DNA of 18,113 bases from Pseudomonadota bacterium (GTDB lineage Bacteria > Pseudomonadota > Alphaproteobacteria > Reyranellales > Reyranellaceae): the NCBI GenBank assembly GCA_023416135.1, contig JAEZIF010000448.1, forward strand, positions 1-18,113, written 5' to 3'. This document shows, one piece after another, positions 16,361 to 18,113 of the stretch (position 1 is its first letter; each line of letters starts with the position of its first letter). The translations under genes were made by a program, and so were the position numbers. The notes beneath the pieces are model-generated. The model ran no database searches. It was not told the origin of the DNA and saw only the letters and a list, made by a program, of their open reading frames with translations.

Positions 16361-18113
16361 ATGGGCAAGGAATTCTGGAAGTCGGCCTGTCCGCACGATT
16401 GCCCCAGCGCCTGCTCGCTCGAGGTCGAGCGTCTCTCCTCGACGCGCATCGGCCGTATCCGCGGTGCCGCGGCGAACACCTACACCGATGGCGTCGTCTG
16501 CGCCAAGGTCGCGCGCTACGCCGAGCGCGTGCATCATCCCGACCGCCTGAAGCAGCCGCTGCAGCGCGTCGGCGAAAAGGGCAAGGGCGAGTTCCGGCCG
16601 ATCTCCTGGGAGGCTGCCCTCGACGAGGTGGCGGAGGCTTTCACGCGCGCGACCCGGACGTACGGCGCTGAGGCGGTGTGGCCCTATCACTCGGGCGGCA
16701 CCATGGGCGTCGTGCAGCGCTGGGGCATCGACCGTCTGCGCAATGCCTTCGGCTATTCGCGCCAGAAGACCACCATCTGCATGACACCCGCGGAGTCCGG
16801 CTGGCGCGCCGGCGTCGGCAAGCTCCTGGGGCCCGATCCGCGGGAGATGGCGCAGTCGGACCTGATCGTGGTGTGGGGCGGCAATCCCGTGTCGACCCAG
16901 GTCAATGCGATGACCCACATCGCCAAGGCGCGCAAGCAGCGCGGCGCCAAGCTGGCGGTCATCGACGTCTATCGCACGCCGACGATCGAGGCGGCCGACA
17001 TCGGGCTGGTGCTGCGGCCCGGCACCGACGGCGCGCTGGCACTCGCCATGATGCACGTGCTGTTGAAGGAAGGCTTCGCCGATCGCGATTACCTGGCACG
17101 CTACACCGACTTCGGGCCGGACATCGAGCAGCATGTCGCCGACAAGACTCCGCAATGGGCATCGGCCGTCACGGGCTTGCCCGTGGCCGACATCGTCGCT
17201 TTCGCGCGCCTCTATGGCCGCACCGAGCGCTCCTTTCTGCGGCTGGGCTTCGGCTTCACGCGCTCGCGCAACGGAGCGGCGGCGATGCACGCCGTGACCT
17301 GCCTGCCGGCGATCACCGGCGCCTGGCGGCACGAGGGCGGCGGCGCCTTCTTCCTGGCCTGGGACAACTGGAAGCTCGACACGACGCTGGCATGGGGCCT
17401 CGACATGATCGATCCGGCGACGCGCGTGATGGATCAGTCGCGTATCGGACCGGTGCTGTGCGGCGAGGCCGACGCGCTGGCCGGCGGCCCGCCGGTCATG
17501 GCGATGCTCCTGCAGAATGCCAACTCGGCCAACGTCGCCCCCGACAGCGCCGCCGTGGCGCGCGGCCTCGGCCGCGAGGACCTCTTCACCTGCGTGCACG
17601 AGCAGTTCATGACGGCGACCGCGAAGTACGCCGACATCCTGCTGCCTGCCGCGATGTTCCTCGAGTACGACGACCTCTACTACGGGCTCGGCCACACGCA
17701 TCTCACGGTCGGGCCGGCCGTGCTCGACCGCTACGAGGACTGCCGCACCAACCACGAGCTGGTCTGCGCCTTGGCGCAGCGACTCGGCTCCAACCAGCCG
17801 AGTTTCCGCATGAGCGCCGTCGAGATTCTGGACGCCACATTGCGCGCCTCGGGCCGCGGCACCTGGGACGAAGCCGCGGCGAAGGGCTGGATCGACTTTG
17901 CCGGCGACTTCCAGTCCGCTCACTTCCTCGACGGCTTCCCGTCGAGCGACGGCCGCTTCCACTTCAAGCCCGACTGGAGCGCCGTCGGCCCGTACCATGC
18001 CGGCCTCAGGCCGCTGCCCGCCCATCTCGAGAACTACGAGCGCGAGAGCGAGGCGACGCCCTTCCGACTGGTCGTCCCGCCGGCCCGCGCCTTCCTCAAC
18101 ACCACCTTCACCG
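16361..18113 (+). CDS. molybdopterin oxidoreductase, DMSO reductase superfamily (3' end outside window)
   Basis: The gene is open to the window edge: 584 codons of a protein that is usually about 690-760 residues. The N-terminus binds a [4Fe-4S] cluster through C10, C14, C18 and C47 (ACPHDCPSAC, then VVCAK), giving C-x3-C-x3-C-x28-C. Molybdopterin domain features follow: WEAALDEVAEAF, HSGGTMGVVQRWGIDRL, TICMTPAESGWRAG, VVWGGNPVSTQVNAMTHI, AVIDVYRTPT and LRPGTDGALALAMMH, with YADILLPAAMFLEYDD later. The last 15 or so residues (FRLVVPPARAFLNTTF) begin the C-terminal molydopterin dinucleotide-binding domain. There is no Tat signal, so it is cytoplasmic. ATG 16361 has GAGGAG 4 bases upstream. The substrate (formate, thiosulfate, an N-oxide or other) cannot be told, and no partner subunit is visible. 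Confidence 0.92.
   Translation, partial: MGKEFWKSACPHDCPSACSLEVERLSSTRIGRIRGAAANTYTDGVVCAKVARYAERVHHPDRLKQPLQRVGEKGKGEFRPISWEAALDEVAEAFTRATRTYGAEAVWPYHSGGTMGVVQRWGIDRLRNAFGYSRQKTTICMTPAESGWRAGVGKLLGPDPREMAQSDLIVVWGGNPVSTQVNAMTHIAKARKQRGAKLAVIDVYRTPTIEAADIGLVLRPGTDGALALAMMHVLLKEGFADRDYLARYTDFGPDIEQHVADKTPQWASAVTGLPVADIVAFARLYGRTERSFLRLGFGFTRSRNGAAAMHAVTCLPAITGAWRHEGGGAFFLAWDNWKLDTTLAWGLDMIDPATRVMDQSRIGPVLCGEADALAGGPPVMAMLLQNANSANVAPDSAAVARGLGREDLFTCVHEQFMTATAKYADILLPAAMFLEYDDLYYGLGHTHLTVGPAVLDRYEDCRTNHELVCALAQRLGSNQPSFRMSAVEILDATLRASGRGTWDEAAAKGWIDFAGDFQSAHFLDGFPSSDGRFHFKPDWSAVGPYHAGLRPLPAHLENYERESEATPFRLVVPPARAFLNTTFT

Overview
The window is very GC-rich, densely packed bacterial chromosome. 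Gene content points to an alphaproteobacterium: a long-form Sua5, CysQ, a UPF0182 membrane protein and oxidase/SDR catabolic genes. The style is reminiscent of soil genera such as Reyranella or Bradyrhizobium-like bacteria. This is inference from gene style, not a database match. I see no rRNA, tRNA, CRISPR array, insertion sequence or phage gene.

Layout. (1) 1-1085, minus: the N-terminal half of the transcription accessory protein Tex, cut by the window edge. A 360-base gap follows, then a 60-codon small gene (1446-1628, minus) with a strong ribosome binding site. (2) 1761-8458, minus: a long co-directional run, read in the direction of transcription as cysQ, sua5, two tandem D-2-hydroxyglutarate-dehydrogenase-like flavoenzymes, a broken SDR gene, an intact HpPgdA/cyclic-imidase-like NodB-fold hydrolase and a second, truncated SDR remnant. 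Several junctions are 4-base stop/start overlaps, which suggests translational coupling. The run joins housekeeping functions (PAP removal, t6A tRNA modification) to what looks like a catabolic module in decay. (3) 8504-10148: an MTA/SAH nucleosidase (plus) converges with an MTA phosphorylase (minus); with cysQ beside them this is a small sulfur-nucleotide salvage neighbourhood. (4) 10207-12690, plus: an intact SDR dehydrogenase, an exported M23-type peptidase-like protein and an exported SnoaL/NTF2-like protein in a tight operon. (5) 12742-15492, minus: a large UPF0182 membrane protein. (6) 15679-16284, plus: an unrecognised 201-residue protein, then from 16361 to the window end a molybdopterin/[4Fe-4S] oxidoreductase, cut by the edge.

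Most interesting points. The two tandem flavoenzymes keep the metal site, but only the downstream copy keeps the residues that bind the substrate carboxylate in D2HGDH. Two SDR genes flanking an intact hydrolase are each broken by an amber stop plus a frameshift. The M23-like protein has an unusual first-ligand region. The 201-residue gene has no function I can name.
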